DNA of 64,000 nt from Acidobacteriota bacterium (GTDB lineage: Bacteria; Acidobacteriota; Terriglobia; UBA7540). Location of the stretch: NCBI GenBank assembly GCA_004298155.1, contig SCRD01000023.1:52792-116791 (forward strand), in the 5' to 3' direction. The notes under the pieces are model-generated. The model did no database searches, was not told the DNA's origin, and worked only from the letters and a program-made list of their open reading frames with translations. Below are positions 27,182 through 36,979 of this stretch, piece by piece; the stretch's first letter is position 1, and every line of letters begins with the position of its first letter. Both the position numbers and the translations under genes were made by a program.

Positions 27182-27850
27182 TCAAGCGAGGCTTGTCACC
27201 ACCGAAGATACCCAAAGCCTCTTTGCAGCAGATTCACCCAGGCTGACGAACTTCCTTCCAAGGCGGAGGGTCAGGGTGCCATCGCAATTTCGCCTGGAGA
27301 TCTGGATCTGGACGCCCGGCCTTATTCCAAGTTGATCGAAGTATTCAAGCAATTTGCGGTCGCGTTCGTGCATGCTGTCAACTCGCACCGACGATCCAGG
27401 TTGCGCCTCCCAGAGTTGCCGGAGGCCGAGCTTGCGGCGCTCGCGGGCACTCTTATTGATCTGGTTTCCATGAGGGCAGACACCGCCCCGTCCCAGTTTT
27501 TCGACCAATTTCTTCTCGAGGTCCTCGGAAACCGAATGCTCCAGGCGCTCTGCCTCCTCATGGGTCTTGTACCACTCCATACCCATGATTTCGTGGAGAA
27601 ATCTTTCCACCAGATGGTGGCGAATTCGCAGCCGGTCTGAAATCTTCCGGCCTGCGGCCGTCAGCGTGATTCGCCCCATGCGGTCCACAAGTACCAGCTT
27701 GTCCCGGCGCAAACGCCGCAGGGCAAGCGCCACCGCAGGGGGTGTAACGTCCAGCCAGCGTGCAATCGTCGCTGCGATAGCAACACCATCTTCCGCCTCG
27801 GTCTCCGCGATGGCTTTGAGGTAGTCCTCTTTAGATATGGTCAGTTTCAT
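27182..27850 (-). CDS. DtxR/MntR-family metal-dependent transcriptional regulator
   Basis: 222 residues with three domains: winged helix (KEDYLKAIAETEAEDGVAIAATIARWLDVTPPAVALALRRL), dimerisation and metal-binding region (RHHLVERFLHEIMGMEWYKTHEEAERLEHSVS, CPHGNQI) and a C-terminal FeoA/SH3-like domain (about 145-215). This is the DtxR/IdeR full-length layout. Divergent transcription with an Nramp transporter makes manganese or iron the likely co-repressor; MntR-type control of the transporter is inferred. A palindrome lies over the transporter promoter at 27991-28000. Confidence 0.9.
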   Translation of the reverse strand: MKLTISKEDYLKAIAETEAEDGVAIAATIARWLDVTPPAVALALRRLRRDKLVLVDRMGRITLTAAGRKISDRLRIRHHLVERFLHEIMGMEWYKTHEEAERLEHSVSEDLEKKLVEKLGRGGVCPHGNQINKSARERRKLGLRQLWEAQPGSSVRVDSMHERDRKLLEYFDQLGIRPGVQIQISRRNCDGTLTLRLGRKFVSLGESAAKRLWVSSVVTSLA

Positions 27851-27949
27851 TAAACGTGCTAACCAGACTTTACAATGTTTCCGGCCGGCTCGGTACGCTC
27901 ATGCCAGATAAGCGGCCATTTCACATATTAGCTTCATTTCTCCGCCGGA

Positions 27950-28000
27950 TTGACACAAATTCCATTTGACACCTCGCAGGCCGTAGTATTAACTATAGTT
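27950..28000 (+). promoter_or_regulatory. Nramp gene promoter with palindromic candidate operator
   Basis: Two TTGACA hexamers occur at 27950-27955 and 27966-27971. From the second, a 17-base spacer leads to TTAACT (27989-27994), overlapped by the perfect palindrome AACTATAGTT (27991-28000), extended imperfectly as TTAACTATAGTTTA. Placement over the -10 fits repression by the divergent DtxR/MntR-like protein. The site does not match a specific consensus I can cite. Confidence 0.5.
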
Positions 28001-28050
28001 TATTTCAATAGTGAATCTGTAGTAAACATCGGCCGGGAGTCAGCACAGGA

Positions 28051-29502
28051 ATGGACCATTCGCCGGACACAAAAGAAGCCGCTGTTCAACCACTCGTTGC
28101 TTCCGACAAGGCAGAGGGTGAAGTCTGTGCGTCACAACACAGGCGGAACCTGTCGCTCGAAGGTCTCCATGGCACTGTGGAAGTGCCGCCGCACGAGGCG
28201 GGCTTCTGGCGGCACTGGTGGGCGTTTGTAGGGCCTGCAATTCTGGTCAGTGTCGGTTACATGGACCCTGGGAACTGGGGCACCGACCTTGCGGCCGGGG
28301 CAGACTTCAAGTACGGCTTGCTTTGGGTGGTCGCCGTCGCCAGCCTGATGGCCATCTTCATGCAGGTCATTGCGGCGCGGCTGGGGGTGGTCACCGGGAT
28401 GGACCTCGCGCAATGCTGCCGCGATTGGTATCCGCGCTGGAGCCGAATTCCAAACTGGCTGTTCTGTGAACTTGCTATCGCCGCCTGTGACCTGGCCGAA
28501 GTGCTGGGCAGTGCCGTCGCACTCAATCTCCTCTTCGGCATTCCCTTGCTCTGGGCGGTCGTCATTACAGGGTGCGATGTCCTGATTCTCCTCTGCTTGC
28601 AGCGGTTCGGGATGCGGACCATCGAGGCGGTGATCCTGCTGCTGGTGGTAACCATGGGGGTCTGCTATTTCATCGAGATTTTCGTGCTGCCTCAAACGCG
28701 TCCGGGCTTTGTTGAGATGGGTAGTGCCCTTTTCAGGCCCGGGCTCGGTGAAAGCGGCATGGTCGTACTTGCCATCGGCATTATCGGCGCTACGGTAATG
28801 CCTCATAACCTTTATCTCCACTCGGCCCTGGTGCAAAGCCGCAAGCTCCAGAAAGACGATCCCTCCATCCGCAGCGGAATACTGTTCAATACCATTGATG
28901 CAACGGTTGCGCTGATCATCGCGTTCTTTTTGAATGCCGCTATCCTGGTGCTGGCTGCCCTGGTTTTTTACGGAAAGACAAGCGTGCTGATCCCGGGTGA
29001 AGGCCTCCTCAGGTTCACCGCTGATACGGACTGGATCCGCGTCGCCTACCTCACCCTTGCGCCACTGCTCGGAACCACTCTTGCCAGCACATTGTTCGCC
29101 GTTGCGCTGCTGGCCAGCGGACAGAGCAGCACCATTACCGGAACCCTGGCCGGACAAGTGGTGATGGAAGGCTTCATGCATTGGCGAATCCAGCCCTGGC
29201 TCCGTCGCCTCATCACCCGCTCCCTCGCCATTATCCCCGCAATTTTAGTGATTGGAATTCGCGGAAACGGCAGTGTCACTGACCTGCTTGTCCTCAGTCA
29301 GGTGGTGTTGGCTTTGCAGCTTCCTTTCGCCATGTTTCCTCTGTTACACTTTACAAGTTCCCGCAAACGCATGGGCAAGTGGCGAAACGGTTGGTTTCTG
29401 ATGGCTGTCGCCTGGTCCAGCGCGCTAATCATTACAGCGATGGACATCTACGGATTGCCGGAAGCATTCAGAAGCGCCTGGATGGTCATTGCCGGTCACT
29501 GA
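28051..29502 (+). CDS. Nramp family divalent metal transporter (MntH-like)
   Basis: Proton-coupled importer of Mn2+ or Fe2+ in the inner membrane. 483 residues with eleven or twelve TM helices. TM1 has GYMDPGNWGTDLAAGA, the metal-binding DPGN motif, and TM6 has ATVMPHNLYLHSALVQSR, with the MPH motif; the Asp, Asn and Met ligands are all present. The N-terminal 55 residues are a hydrophilic extension. Divergent from the DtxR/MntR-like gene; a UspA gene follows by 39 bases and may be co-transcribed. Confidence 0.93.
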   Translation: MDHSPDTKEAAVQPLVASDKAEGEVCASQHRRNLSLEGLHGTVEVPPHEAGFWRHWWAFVGPAILVSVGYMDPGNWGTDLAAGADFKYGLLWVVAVASLMAIFMQVIAARLGVVTGMDLAQCCRDWYPRWSRIPNWLFCELAIAACDLAEVLGSAVALNLLFGIPLLWAVVITGCDVLILLCLQRFGMRTIEAVILLLVVTMGVCYFIEIFVLPQTRPGFVEMGSALFRPGLGESGMVVLAIGIIGATVMPHNLYLHSALVQSRKLQKDDPSIRSGILFNTIDATVALIIAFFLNAAILVLAALVFYGKTSVLIPGEGLLRFTADTDWIRVAYLTLAPLLGTTLASTLFAVALLASGQSSTITGTLAGQVVMEGFMHWRIQPWLRRLITRSLAIIPAILVIGIRGNGSVTDLLVLSQVVLALQLPFAMFPLLHFTSSRKRMGKWRNGWFLMAVAWSSALIITAMDIYGLPEAFRSAWMVIAGH

Positions 29503-29541
29503 CAGACAACCGAAATTCTCCGGCTTTGCAGGAATGCCTTA

Positions 29542-29958
29542 ATGTACAACAAGATTCTCGTAACGCTGGACACAAGTCCCACTGACCGCGCCATCATCGA
29601 GCACATAAAAGCTCTGGCAGGAATTATGCACAGCCGCGTCGCGCTTCTGCACGTTGCCGACGGCTGGGCCGCGCGCATGTACGGACCCGACGCCGTCAGC
29701 CCCGAAGTTGCGCAAGACAAGTCGTATCTGGGAAGAGTCCGGGCTGAGTTCGAGGCGGAAGGAATTCCAGCCGAGGCCGCGCTCGCCTACGGTGATCCAG
29801 CCAACGAAATCGTCAAGTGGGTCCAGCAGGAGGGCTGCGACCTCGTAGCTATGAGCACCCATGGACACCGGTTTGTCAAAGACCTTTTCCTGGGGACCAC
29901 AGCGCCGCGGGTGCAGCATAGGATCAGCGTTCCGGTCCTCTTGCTCCGCGCCAAATAG
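29542..29958 (+). CDS. universal stress protein UspA family
   Basis: 138 residues with the single Usp fold: MYNKILVTLDTSPTDRAIIEH at the N-terminus (ATP-contacting Asp), then LLHVADGW, and the C-terminal nucleotide loop region MSTHGHRFVKDLFLGTTAPRVQHRISVPVLLLR. The classical GxxG-x9-G(S/T) is slightly altered (HGHR instead of GxxG), so ATP binding is uncertain. Position just downstream of the metal transporter suggests stress-linked metal uptake, an inference only. Confidence 0.9.
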   Translation: MYNKILVTLDTSPTDRAIIEHIKALAGIMHSRVALLHVADGWAARMYGPDAVSPEVAQDKSYLGRVRAEFEAEGIPAEAALAYGDPANEIVKWVQQEGCDLVAMSTHGHRFVKDLFLGTTAPRVQHRISVPVLLLRAK

Positions 29959-30139
29959 CACACTCTGGGGGAGTCACTAACCTGGCTTCCGCGCCGGCCT
30001 TCGAGTGTATATTCCTGCTGTCTATTCGAACGAGGACCCAGCGAGGAAAACTCGCCTTAGCCCATCCTGGCAGGGGATTGGCTTTCCCTGATAAATCCAG
30101 ATAGTGTAGAAGTGAATTCTGCTTTCAGATTCATGACTC

Positions 30140-31246
30140 ATGTTAATTGATGGACACGCAACTCCGGAGGGAACTGCGCGCTATTGTCAGCGGCACGCCG
30201 ATCGTCTGCCCGGGCATTACCGGCAATCACGGGGACTCTGGCTCAGTTCCATCGGCCTTGGAACCTACCTGGGCGACCCGACAGATGCAGTCGACAAACA
30301 ATACACCCAGGCCGTTTTGCAAGTGGCCCGTGCCGGCGTGAACGTCTTCGACACCGCGGTCAATTACCGCCACATGCACAGCGAGCGCGCCATCGGGCGA
30401 GCGGTTTCGGAATTAATTTCGTCAGGCGCGATCCAGCGCGATGAATTCCTGCTGGCAACCAAAGGCGGCTTTCTCGGCTACGACAGCAAGGAACCCGATG
30501 ATCCCTCCGCATACTTCCAGGCGCGGCTTGTTCGGACCGGCCTGGTCAAGCCGGAAGAAATCGTCGCCGGCTGCCACACGCTTTCGCCGCGATACCTGGA
30601 TCATCAGATTGACGTGAGTCGTGGAAACCTTGGCGTTGGAGCGATTGACCTCTACTACCTCCACAATCCCGAAACGCAACTCCGCGAGGTTTCACACGAG
30701 GAGTTCCTGCGGCGCCTGCGCCTGGCCATCGTCGTCCTGGAGCAAGCCGTTGCAGACGGCAAGATTCGCATGTACGGCACAGCAACGTGGAACGGTTTTC
30801 GGGTTCAGCCAGGCTCTCAGGAAGCCATCTCGCTCGAAGAGATTCTCGGTGTGGCGCGAGAGGTGGGAGGGCAGAATCATCATTTCGGCGCCATTCAGCT
30901 TCCCTTCAACATCGCCATGCCGGAGGCCCTGGCCGCGAACACGCAGGCTTCAAATGGCCGCCTGGTTCCGCCACTCCAGATCGCTCGCGAGCATGGCCTG
31001 ATAGTTTTTTCCAGCGCCACCCTGCTGCAGGGCCATCTCTCAAAGGGATTGCCAGCCGGCATCGTGCAGTCGATCCCGGGCTTTGCTACGGATGCTCAAC
31101 GGGCCATCCAGTTTGTCCGGTCCACTCCGGGGATCACCTGCGCCCTAGTAGGCATGAGCAGGCATGAGCACCTGGAGGAGAACCTTGCCGCGGCCTTGCG
31201 GCCGCCGCTTTCACTCGCCGATTATCGCAAGATGTTTCAGAAGTGA
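30140..31246 (+). CDS. aldo/keto reductase
   Basis: 368 residues, TIM-barrel NAD(P)H oxidoreductase. The tetrad is visible: Asp and Tyr in FDTAVNYRHMHSERAIG (about 73-89), Lys in EFLLATKGGF and His in IDLYYLHNPETQL. The C-terminal SSTPGITCALVGMSRHEHLEENL part (reading RSTPG) is the cofactor-binding segment. The ATG at 30140 has no clear ribosome site; the N-terminal 30 residues before SSIGLGTYLG are longer than usual. Substrate unknown; it is monocistronic in appearance. Confidence 0.88.
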   Translation: MLIDGHATPEGTARYCQRHADRLPGHYRQSRGLWLSSIGLGTYLGDPTDAVDKQYTQAVLQVARAGVNVFDTAVNYRHMHSERAIGRAVSELISSGAIQRDEFLLATKGGFLGYDSKEPDDPSAYFQARLVRTGLVKPEEIVAGCHTLSPRYLDHQIDVSRGNLGVGAIDLYYLHNPETQLREVSHEEFLRRLRLAIVVLEQAVADGKIRMYGTATWNGFRVQPGSQEAISLEEILGVAREVGGQNHHFGAIQLPFNIAMPEALAANTQASNGRLVPPLQIAREHGLIVFSSATLLQGHLSKGLPAGIVQSIPGFATDAQRAIQFVRSTPGITCALVGMSRHEHLEENLAAALRPPLSLADYRKMFQK

Positions 31247-31441
31247 TGGCTGGAGATGCCCTGCTCCGGGGCAAGAAACCGCGCAACTTGTCTGCGGGGC
31301 AAGTGGAGCATCCGGAAGCGATTGGGACAAGCCCCTGAGGCCTTGCTATGAATTCCGCTGTGGCGCTTGACAGTCAGATGTCTTTTCGTTACGTTGCACA
31401 TTGGTCTGGTTAGTTGACAAATCTCTTGTGCGAGGGTCAAG

Positions 31442-32266
31442 GTGGCAGGAAGACCGATCATTTCAATCACCACGGATTTTGGCGAGAACGACCACTTCGT
31501 GGGGGTCATGAAAGGCGTGATCCTAAGTGTCAACCCCGACGCCACGATCGTTGACATCAACCACCAGGTGAATTCTTACGACATCTTCGACGGCGCCTAC
31601 AGTTTGTCGCAGAGCTATCACGTCTTCCCGCCCGGTACGGTCCATCTGGTGGTGGTCGACCCGGGAGTGGGGTCCGAGCGACGCCCGATCATTGCGCAAA
31701 CGAAAGATTACAGGTTTGTGGCGCCCGATAACGGCGTTCTCTCAATGGTTTACGAGCGAGAGGAGCGCGTGGAAGTCCGTCAGGTAACCTCCGAACATTT
31801 CTTTCGGAAGCCGGTCAGCAAAACTTTCCACGGCCGGGACATATTTGCGCCGGTGGCCGCCTGGCTCAGCCGCGGTATGGAAGCCGAAAAATTCGGCAGC
31901 GTTATCAACGATTATGCAAGGTTTACTTCGGTCCGGCCCAAATGGGTAAACAATTCCCTCGTCAAAGGCGTCACCATTAAGGTCGATAAGTTCGGAAATG
32001 TGGTCACGAATATCACTCCCGAGGACGTCTCGCAAATTTTTAGCCAATACCCGCCGCCCTTCTGCATCAGGATCAATGGACACGAAATCACCCAGATTCG
32101 TGAATCTTTCGCAGCGGGCAATTCCTCGGAACTATTTGCCGTAGTCGGCAGTTCGGGATTCATTGAAATCTGCACCAATCGTGGTTCTGCAGCAAAGACA
32201 ATGAACGTCAACCGCGGAATCGAGGTGGAAGTGGCACTGGTCGCTCAACCAGCTGAAAGATCCTGA
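31442..32266 (+). CDS. S-adenosyl-L-methionine hydroxide adenosyltransferase (DUF62 family)
   Basis: 274 residues from a GTG at 31442 following GAGGGTCAAG. The family splits SAM with water/hydroxide to adenosine and methionine and is related to fluorinase and chlorinase. Landmarks: ISITTDFGENDHFVGVMKG, VDPGVGSERRPI, FVAPDNGVLS and KTFHGRDIFAPVAAWLS in the N-terminal domain, then KVDKFGNVVTNI leading the C-terminal beta-barrel. The biological role in most bacteria is unclear. Stands alone between the aldo/keto reductase and the convergent CNNM-type gene. Confidence 0.92.
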   Translation: MAGRPIISITTDFGENDHFVGVMKGVILSVNPDATIVDINHQVNSYDIFDGAYSLSQSYHVFPPGTVHLVVVDPGVGSERRPIIAQTKDYRFVAPDNGVLSMVYEREERVEVRQVTSEHFFRKPVSKTFHGRDIFAPVAAWLSRGMEAEKFGSVINDYARFTSVRPKWVNNSLVKGVTIKVDKFGNVVTNITPEDVSQIFSQYPPPFCIRINGHEITQIRESFAAGNSSELFAVVGSSGFIEICTNRGSAAKTMNVNRGIEVEVALVAQPAERS

Positions 32267-32281
32267 GAATTCTCTCGAAGC

Positions 32282-33658
32282 TCAGGCTGAAGTCCCCTTA
32301 GGCCGCAGTGGAGCCACCCTGGGGCGGTCGCCCCGGGTGCCAAGCCTTTCAATCTTCACCTTTGAAACGCGCAGACCCTCCATATCCACAACGGTATAAA
32401 TGCGGCCATCATAGGCAAAACTCTCACCTCCCTTGGGGATTTTACCCAGGCAGTCGAGGACAAAGCCGGCCAGCGTCTCATAGCCTTCACCTCGTGGCAG
32501 CACGATTTCATAATCGTCGGCAAGATCGCGCAAATTGATCGCCGCATCCACCACCAGAACATCCTCGCCCAGCTTCTTGATAGACGCCTCCTCGCGGTCA
32601 TACTCGTCCTGGATTTCGCCCACGATCTGCTCCAGGACGTCTTCAATGGTCACCAGCCCGACAAACGTGCCGAATTCATCGACCACCAGCGCCAGGTGCG
32701 CACGGCGCCGGCGGGCCTCATCCAGCAGCTTTATCAGGGGCATGGTTTCCGGAACGATCATCGGCGGATGCAGCAACGACAACAGGTCCAGCGGATCGTC
32801 GAGCAGAATATGATGGCTGAGCCGGTCGAGCGTCACGCCCAGCAGATCACGCGCATAAAGAATTCCAATGATGTGGTCCGGAGAGCCCTCATAGATGGGG
32901 ATGCGAGAATGCTGGTCGTGGACAATGCTCTCCAGAAGGAACCGGAGGTCCTTGCTGAAAGGCAACGAAGTAATCTGATTCCTCGGCACCATGATTTCGC
33001 GCACCAAAGCGCGGTGCAGATCGAAGATGCTGTGGACCATCTCCTCCTGTTCCTCACCTAGCAGCCCGCGCTTGCGTACTCCCGAAACAATCAGTTCCAC
33101 TTCCTCCAGGCTGTGCATGTCGCCGTGCCCTGCCGACGCCGTAACCCCAACCGCCCGCGTCACGCCGCTTGCCAGACGGTCCATCACCAGCACGGGGACA
33201 CGCACCACGCGCATGAACACGGTGAGCGGCAGCGCAAAGATCAGTGCCACCCTTTCTGCGCGTTCGTAGCCGATTGTCTTCGGGGCGAGCTCTCCAAGGA
33301 CCATCAGCAGGCCCGTGATCAGCGCGAATGCAAGCAGCGTGGCGAGCCCGTGCGATAGTGGACCGATAAGATGATTGACCCGCCCCTCCATCAACCCGCG
33401 GATGTCACCCGCCAGCAACTCCTCCCCCAGCCAACCCAGCAGCAGGCTTGCAGCGGTCACACCGAGTTGCAGGGCGGAGAAAAGGCGGCTGGGATAGGCC
33501 AGAATTTTCTGAACCAGCACGGCGCGCGAGCTCCCCATCCGCACAAGTTGCTGCAAGCGGCTGCGACGGACGCTCAGCAGCGCATATTCAGTGGCCACAA
33601 AGAAAGCGTTCACCGCAATCAGGGCCAGGATCAGTACCCCTTGTAAAAACAAGCTCAT
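32282..33658 (-). CDS. CNNM/HlyC-CorC family membrane protein (DUF21, CBS pair, CorC_HlyC)
   Basis: 458 residues from the ATG at 33658 behind AGGGA; an ATG seven codons earlier is possible. DUF21 membrane domain (about 1-195: IAVNAFFVATEYALLSVRRSRLQQL, GELAPKTIGYERAERVA), two CBS domains (VREIMVPRNQITSLPF through LVVDEFGTFVGLVTIEDVLEQIVGEI) and a C-terminal CorC_HlyC PCMH-like domain (LVVDAAINLRDLADDY). Family members handle Mg2+ or Co2+ efflux or are annotated as hemolysin-like. The haemolysin name is historical. Confidence 0.9.
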   Translation of the reverse strand: MSLFLQGVLILALIAVNAFFVATEYALLSVRRSRLQQLVRMGSSRAVLVQKILAYPSRLFSALQLGVTAASLLLGWLGEELLAGDIRGLMEGRVNHLIGPLSHGLATLLAFALITGLLMVLGELAPKTIGYERAERVALIFALPLTVFMRVVRVPVLVMDRLASGVTRAVGVTASAGHGDMHSLEEVELIVSGVRKRGLLGEEQEEMVHSIFDLHRALVREIMVPRNQITSLPFSKDLRFLLESIVHDQHSRIPIYEGSPDHIIGILYARDLLGVTLDRLSHHILLDDPLDLLSLLHPPMIVPETMPLIKLLDEARRRRAHLALVVDEFGTFVGLVTIEDVLEQIVGEIQDEYDREEASIKKLGEDVLVVDAAINLRDLADDYEIVLPRGEGYETLAGFVLDCLGKIPKGGESFAYDGRIYTVVDMEGLRVSKVKIERLGTRGDRPRVAPLRPKGTSA

Positions 33659-33784
33659 GGCAGGTTCCCTGCACTGCATTCTAGCCTGAAATAGCGCCGC
33701 AACAAAAAGCCTCCGTCAAAGCTCCACGCCGGACGCCCTGCCGAAGAATGCATGACATTCTGCCTCACCGTGGGTTCTGTTAGA

Positions 33785-34660
33785 ATGGGGAAGATGCACA
33801 ATGTCATTGCGGAAGTGGTTGAGAACCGGCCGTTGATCGGCGGCCATTTCCTTCTGGATCTATATGCTCCGCGCCAGGCACAGGCCACACGGCCCGGGCA
33901 GTTCGCCATGGTCCGCCTGCTGGACCACTCTGACGTGCTGCTGCGCCGTCCCATGAGCATTTTTGATGTCAGGCCCCGTGCGGCAGCAGGCCAGACGCCC
34001 GGAAACGGCGCTGCGCCGGAAATCATTCAGCTTCTCTACAAAATCGTGGGACGCGGAACACGCCTGATGGCTCTGCTCAAGCCCGGCGACCAGGTGGAAC
34101 TGCTGGCCCCGCTGGGCCACGGTTTTTTCGAGGAAGAGTACCTGCCCATCGCCCGGGCCTCTGATGAAGTTCTGCACGTCGCAGGCGGCATTGGGATTGC
34201 CGCGCTGTTGCTCCCCTCGCGACAAGTGGCAAAGGCCGGTCTTCGTCAGCGGCTTTTTTTCGGAGGCCGCACGCGAGACGACCTGGTGGGCACGGAGGAT
34301 TTTGAGAATTACGTCGGGGAAATAGTCCTCGCCACCGAAAACGGCTCAACAGGTCACAAGGGATTTGTGACCCTACCACTTGAAAAATATCTTGCCGGCC
34401 ATCAGGAAAGAAAGTTCCTACTGATGGCCTGCGGCCCCTGGGCCATGCTGCGCGCCACGGTCGCTCTTGCGGAGCGGTATGGCCATCCCTGCCTGGTCTC
34501 GATGGAGAACCGCATGGGATGCGGCCTCGGCGTTTGCCTGGGATGCTCGATTCGCGTGGAAGGAACAGGCCACGCCGCATACGAACGTGTCTGCACCGAA
34601 GGCCCGGTGTTTTGCGCGGAGCACGTGATCTGGGAGAAGGAAGAAATCCCTAAAATTTAA
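33785..34660 (+). CDS. pyrK: dihydroorotate dehydrogenase B electron-transfer subunit
   Basis: Iron-sulfur flavoprotein that links PyrD to NAD+ in pyrimidine synthesis. 291 residues: FAD-binding barrel ([24 protein letters not shown]), NAD-binding domain ([22 protein letters not shown]) and a C-terminal 2Fe-2S site with four Cys in [17 protein letters not shown] and [11 protein letters not shown]. Start could be ATG 33785 or ATG 33794. pyrD follows within about 5-40 bases, giving the expected heterotetramer gene pair. Confidence 0.92.
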   Translation: MGKMHNVIAEVVENRPLIGGHFLLDLYAPRQAQATRPGQFAMVRLLDHSDVLLRRPMSIFDVRPRAAAGQTPGNGAAPEIIQLLYKIVGRGTRLMALLKPGDQVELLAPLGHGFFEEEYLPIARASDEVLHVAGGIGIAALLLPSRQVAKAGLRQRLFFGGRTRDDLVGTEDFENYVGEIVLATENGSTGHKGFVTLPLEKYLAGHQERKFLLMACGPWAMLRATVALAERYGHPCLVSMENRMGCGLGVCLGCSIRVEGTGHAAYERVCTEGPVFCAEHVIWEKEEIPKI

Positions 34661-34700
34661 TCAAATGACGGACCCACCGAGCCAGCAACGGAACGAGGTT

Positions 34701-35681
34701 ATGCCATCCACTGGCAGTAAAGGGCAGTTCTCGCCGCGCATCGACGTCAACATCGCCGGGATTCATTTTGAGAACCCGGTCCTGACGGCCAGTGGCACTT
34801 TCGGCTACGGCCAGGAATTTGCCCACTTAATTGACCTGAACCAACTTGGCGGGATTTGTGTGAAGGGCATCTCCGCCGATCCTATGGAGGGCAACCCTTC
34901 GCCGCGAATTTATGAAACTGAAGCAGGAATGCTGAACGCTATCGGCCTCCAGAACGTGGGCGCCGAAAGGTTCCTGAAGGAGAAGCTTCCCTTCCTCCGC
35001 ACGCTGCGTACGCGCTGCATCGTGAACGTCTTCGGCTATTCAACCGAAGATTACGTCCGCGCCATCGAGATCCTGAACGAAGGCGAAGGCATCCACGGCT
35101 ACGAGCTCAATATCTCCTGCCCCAACACGCGTTGCGGCGGAATGGTCTACGGAAACGATCCGCGCCTGACCGCAGAAGTGGTTGCCGCCAGCAAGAAGGC
35201 GTCGCGGTATCCGCTGATCGTGAAGCTCTCGCCCAACGTCACGGACATCACCGAGCTTGCGTGCGCCTCCGAGGCCGCAGGGGCCGACGCGCTCTCGCTG
35301 GTCAACACCTTTGTCGGGATGGCTATCGATGTTGAAACCTGCACGCCGCGCATTTCAAACGTCACCGGAGGGCTTTCCGGCCCGGCCATCAAGCCGCTCG
35401 CTGTGCGCATGGTCTACCAGACGTACCGTGCCGTTAAGATTCCCATCATCGGCATCGGAGGCATCGCCACCGCAGAAGACGCACTGGAGTTCATCATCGC
35501 CGGCGCCCGCGCCGTCCAGATCGGCACCGCCAACTTCTACGCGCCGGAAACCGCCCTGCGCGTCGCTGATGGTATTCGCGATTACTGCCGCCGCAAGCGA
35601 ACTCATCTTACGGACCTCGTTGGCACGCTGAAGGTCCCACACGCAGGGGCTGGCGTCCTGGCGGCTCCTCACGCAGGGTGA
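34701..35681 (+). CDS. pyrD: dihydroorotate dehydrogenase, class 1B
   Basis: FMN enzyme oxidising dihydroorotate to orotate. About 326 residues from ATG 34701 (ATG 34665, four bases after pyrK, is also possible). Landmarks: [41 protein letters not shown] with the class 1 active-site Cys, [14 protein letters not shown], and the phosphate loop [27 protein letters not shown] in adjoining pieces. Pairing with pyrK identifies class 1B. The C-terminus has an extra tail with a PHAG-x6-PHAG repeat beyond the usual end. Confidence 0.93.
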   Translation: MPSTGSKGQFSPRIDVNIAGIHFENPVLTASGTFGYGQEFAHLIDLNQLGGICVKGISADPMEGNPSPRIYETEAGMLNAIGLQNVGAERFLKEKLPFLRTLRTRCIVNVFGYSTEDYVRAIEILNEGEGIHGYELNISCPNTRCGGMVYGNDPRLTAEVVAASKKASRYPLIVKLSPNVTDITELACASEAAGADALSLVNTFVGMAIDVETCTPRISNVTGGLSGPAIKPLAVRMVYQTYRAVKIPIIGIGGIATAEDALEFIIAGARAVQIGTANFYAPETALRVADGIRDYCRRKRTHLTDLVGTLKVPHAGAGVLAAPHAG

Positions 35682-35688
35682 CTGCTCC

Positions 35689-36750
35689 ATGCGCGCCGCA
35701 CTCCTTAATCTCCTTGCCTGCCCTCACTGCCTCGGTGAGCTTGAATTGCACGTAACTTCGACGGCCAATGACAAAATCGACGAAGGTTCGCTAGGCTGCC
35801 GCGACTGTCGCGCAGAATACCCTGTCCTTGGTGGTATTCCCCGATTCGTGCCGGACCCCGCCTATGCCCGCTCCTTCAGCTTCGAGTGGAGGCAATGGCG
35901 GCGCACACAGTTTGATACGGCCGCACGCAATGATTCGCTCGCGACCTTCACCGCTTCAACGGGCTATAGCCCCGCAGATTTAGCAGGCAAGACGGTGCTG
36001 GAAGCAGGGTGCGGGGCCGGTCGCTATATGGACCTGCTGGCGCGCGCAGGCGCCCAGGTCATCGGTATTGATATGAGCCAGGCTATTGAAGTCGCACAGG
36101 AGAATCTAGGCCATCTTCCCAATTGCCACTTCGTGCAAGGCGACCTCATGCGGCCGCCATTCCGGATGAGAGCATTTGATTTCGTCTACAGCATTGGAGT
36201 GCTTCACCACACGCCCAGCACACGGAAAGCTTTCAGCGGCCTCGTCCCGCTGCTGAAAGACGGCGGAGAAATCTCCGTGTGGGTTTATCCCCTTCGCCGC
36301 CTTTCAGAAACCTTCAGGCGATTCCCGGACCGCGTCAATCAAGTCCTCTCAGTCGATTCGAACTTTACCATCCCCACCTCACGGCAGGCCACAGTTAAAC
36401 GGTTCGCGGGAACCATTGACTGGCTGATGGAGGCTTCCAACCGTTTTCAGCGTGCCTTCACCACGCGCCTCCCTGCACGCCTGCTTTTCGTGCTCTGTCA
36501 CGCGGCTATCCCTCTCTATTACCTGTACCGGTTGCCGCTGTTCTATCCCCTGCGGCTGGTGACCAAAATTGCCATGCATCCTGATCCGGAATGGAGAGTT
36601 CTCGACACTTTTGATTGGTACTCACCACGATACCAGTGGAAACATACCTTCAGCGAACTCGAGGAGTGGTTTCGCGAAGCGGGGCTCACGCAGATAACCA
36701 TTATGCCGCGCCCCGTTGCCGTCCGCGGTCGGCGGCCGGATATCCCGTAA
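35689..36750 (+). CDS. Trm112-like zinc ribbon fused to class I SAM methyltransferase
   Basis: 353 residues. The N-terminal 60 residues form a Trm112p/YbaR-like zinc ribbon (LLACPHCLGELEL, LGCRDCRAEYPVLGGIPRFV). A Rossmann methyltransferase domain follows: KTVLEAGCGAGRYMDLLARAG (motif I), GIDMSQAIEVA, FDFVYSIGVLHHTPS. The C-terminal 140 residues contain one hydrophobic stretch and a DWYSPRYQ motif seen in small-molecule or glycan-associated methyltransferases. It begins seven bases after pyrD, so it may share its transcript, but no pyrimidine role is evident. Confidence 0.85.
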   Translation: MRAALLNLLACPHCLGELELHVTSTANDKIDEGSLGCRDCRAEYPVLGGIPRFVPDPAYARSFSFEWRQWRRTQFDTAARNDSLATFTASTGYSPADLAGKTVLEAGCGAGRYMDLLARAGAQVIGIDMSQAIEVAQENLGHLPNCHFVQGDLMRPPFRMRAFDFVYSIGVLHHTPSTRKAFSGLVPLLKDGGEISVWVYPLRRLSETFRRFPDRVNQVLSVDSNFTIPTSRQATVKRFAGTIDWLMEASNRFQRAFTTRLPARLLFVLCHAAIPLYYLYRLPLFYPLRLVTKIAMHPDPEWRVLDTFDWYSPRYQWKHTFSELEEWFREAGLTQITIMPRPVAVRGRRPDIP

Positions 36751-36979
36751 TCCAGTAGCAAGGCGAGAACTGGGAGCCAGCCCCGTAAGTTTCTGCCTCG
36801 GTGGGGAGCTCCACTTCGGCATTCAGTCGCGCCCCCAACGTGCTACACTCTTTGCATAATATTGCGCGGCGGTATCGAGCCGATCGCCCTATATTGCATC
36901 GTTTCGGGGTTGTGTGGATTCCCCCCTTTCAGGGGAAGGTCTACGCCAGCCGTTGCCAGTTGGTTCAGATTGCGCGCGC

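Noticed and set aside
28132..29181. Minus-strand 349-codon open frame
   Set aside because: Antisense to the Nramp gene, whose motifs are unambiguous; composition is extremely polar and shadow-like.
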